In this document: positions 4,945 to 5,131 of the stretch, one piece after another
Layout: every line of letters begins with the position of its first letter
Position numbering within the stretch: the stretch's first letter is position 1
Source: Bacilli bacterium
Lineage (GTDB): Bacteria > Bacillota_I > Bacilli_A > RFN20 > CAG-826
DNA length: 5,131 nt
NCBI GenBank assembly: GCA_017551465.1
Contig: JAFZLN010000052.1
Coordinates: 1-5,131, forward strand
Reading direction: 5' to 3'
The notes under the pieces: model-generated
What the model saw: only the letters and a program-made list of their open reading frames with translations
What the model was told of the DNA's origin: nothing
Database searches by the model: none
Position numbers and translations under genes: made by a program

Positions 4945-5121
4945 ACCTTCTCCCCCACTTATAGAAGATAGGGGCTTCCCACTCAAGAGATCTACTGATC
5001 TCAGTATCAATGGGCTATCCCCGAGAGTCCCTCGGTTAAGGATATTTTTAACAAGGTATCCAACTTGTTTAGATTAGAACTAATTAGAAGGATTAAGGAC
5101 CATTCTTATTCCTTCTTTTTT
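4945..5121 (+). ncRNA. Structured RNA of unknown class ending in a terminator
   Basis: About 175 non-coding bases are packed with complementary arms. GGGG (4971-4974) with CCCC (5019-5022), CCCA (4978-4981) with TGGG (5011-5014) and GAGATC (4985... region, paired with GATCTC ending at 5002) nest into one long arm. CCGAG (5021-5025) pairs with CTCGG (5031-5035). Two interleaved sets could form pseudoknots: CTTCT/CCCCC with AGAAG/GGGG (4947-4974), and GGATA/AACAAG with TATCC/CTTGTT (5040-5069). A TATAAA at 4935-4940 could start it near 4946. I recognise no riboswitch, RNase P, tmRNA, SRP or T-box signature. Options are a free small RNA, a leader of a gene beyond the window, a long 3' UTR of the peptidase gene, or a relic of a TnpB-type guide RNA; the last is a weak impression from the GGGGCTTCCC stretch. 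Confidence 0.5.
5086..5121 (+). terminator. Strong Rho-independent terminator
   Basis: AGAAGGA (5086-5092) pairs with TCCTTCT (5110-5116), then a T-T mismatch, then TAAG with CTTA. The loop is GACCATT and the stem runs into T6 (5116-5121). It is the first terminator after the peptidase gene and ends the structured RNA. Its left arm could instead pair with CCTTCT at 4946-4951. Confidence 0.88.
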
Positions 5122-5131
5122 GATGTTAATC

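Noticed and set aside
4945..5121. T-box, SAM, TPP, lysine or FMN riboswitch, RNase P, tmRNA or tRNA
   Set aside because: I looked for the core signatures of each as I remember them (for example the T-box GGGTGG and the RNase P GAGGAAAGTCC) and found none.

Overview
The window looks like a chromosomal stretch of a low-GC Firmicute. AT-rich codon use, strong GGAGG ribosome binding sites, the rpsF-ssb-rpsR ribosomal operon, a zinc-ligand form of bS18 and an XRE regulator with two membrane segments and a zinc ribbon all point to Bacilli or a Mollicutes-related gut lineage. All tryptophans I checked are TGG and no in-frame TGA is read through, so the standard bacterial code fits. The species cannot be named from this window.

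Layout, all genes on the + strand. 1-250 is the 3' end of lysS (lysyl-tRNA synthetase), closed by a terminator at 291-325. 326-645 has no long gene. It holds two short overlapping reading frames, one of them a 25-residue, almost pure leucine/isoleucine/valine peptide with a basic tail that resembles a type I toxin. It also holds three hairpins and a probable minus-strand promoter facing back over these frames. A near-consensus promoter at 646-674 starts the rpsF-ssb-rpsR operon (753-1726) behind a 72-nt structured leader, and a terminator follows at 1745-1770. A single-gene unit for the HTH-membrane-zinc-ribbon protein (1890-2510) comes next, with an inverted repeat upstream and its own terminator at 2528-2550. 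A tandem-CBS protein (2591-3010) and an iron-type alcohol dehydrogenase (3028-4239) form a likely operon. A membrane-anchored C39-like cysteine peptidase follows (4259-4927). The last 200 bases are non-coding, dense in nested and interleaved stems, and end in a strong terminator at 5086-5121.

How the parts work together. The first half is translation and single-strand DNA housekeeping: S6 and S18 bind each other on the 30S platform, and SSB is co-transcribed with them. The CBS-ADH pair suggests fermentation coupled to adenine-nucleotide sensing, which is inference.

The points most worth a second look are: the structured RNA at the right end; the in-frame internal ribosome binding site in the XRE gene, built from the only GGG and only GAG codons of that gene; two genes without a Shine-Dalgarno whose TATAAT boxes both end exactly 10 nt before the ATG (leaderless mRNAs); and the toxin-like overlapping mini-ORFs upstream of rpsF.
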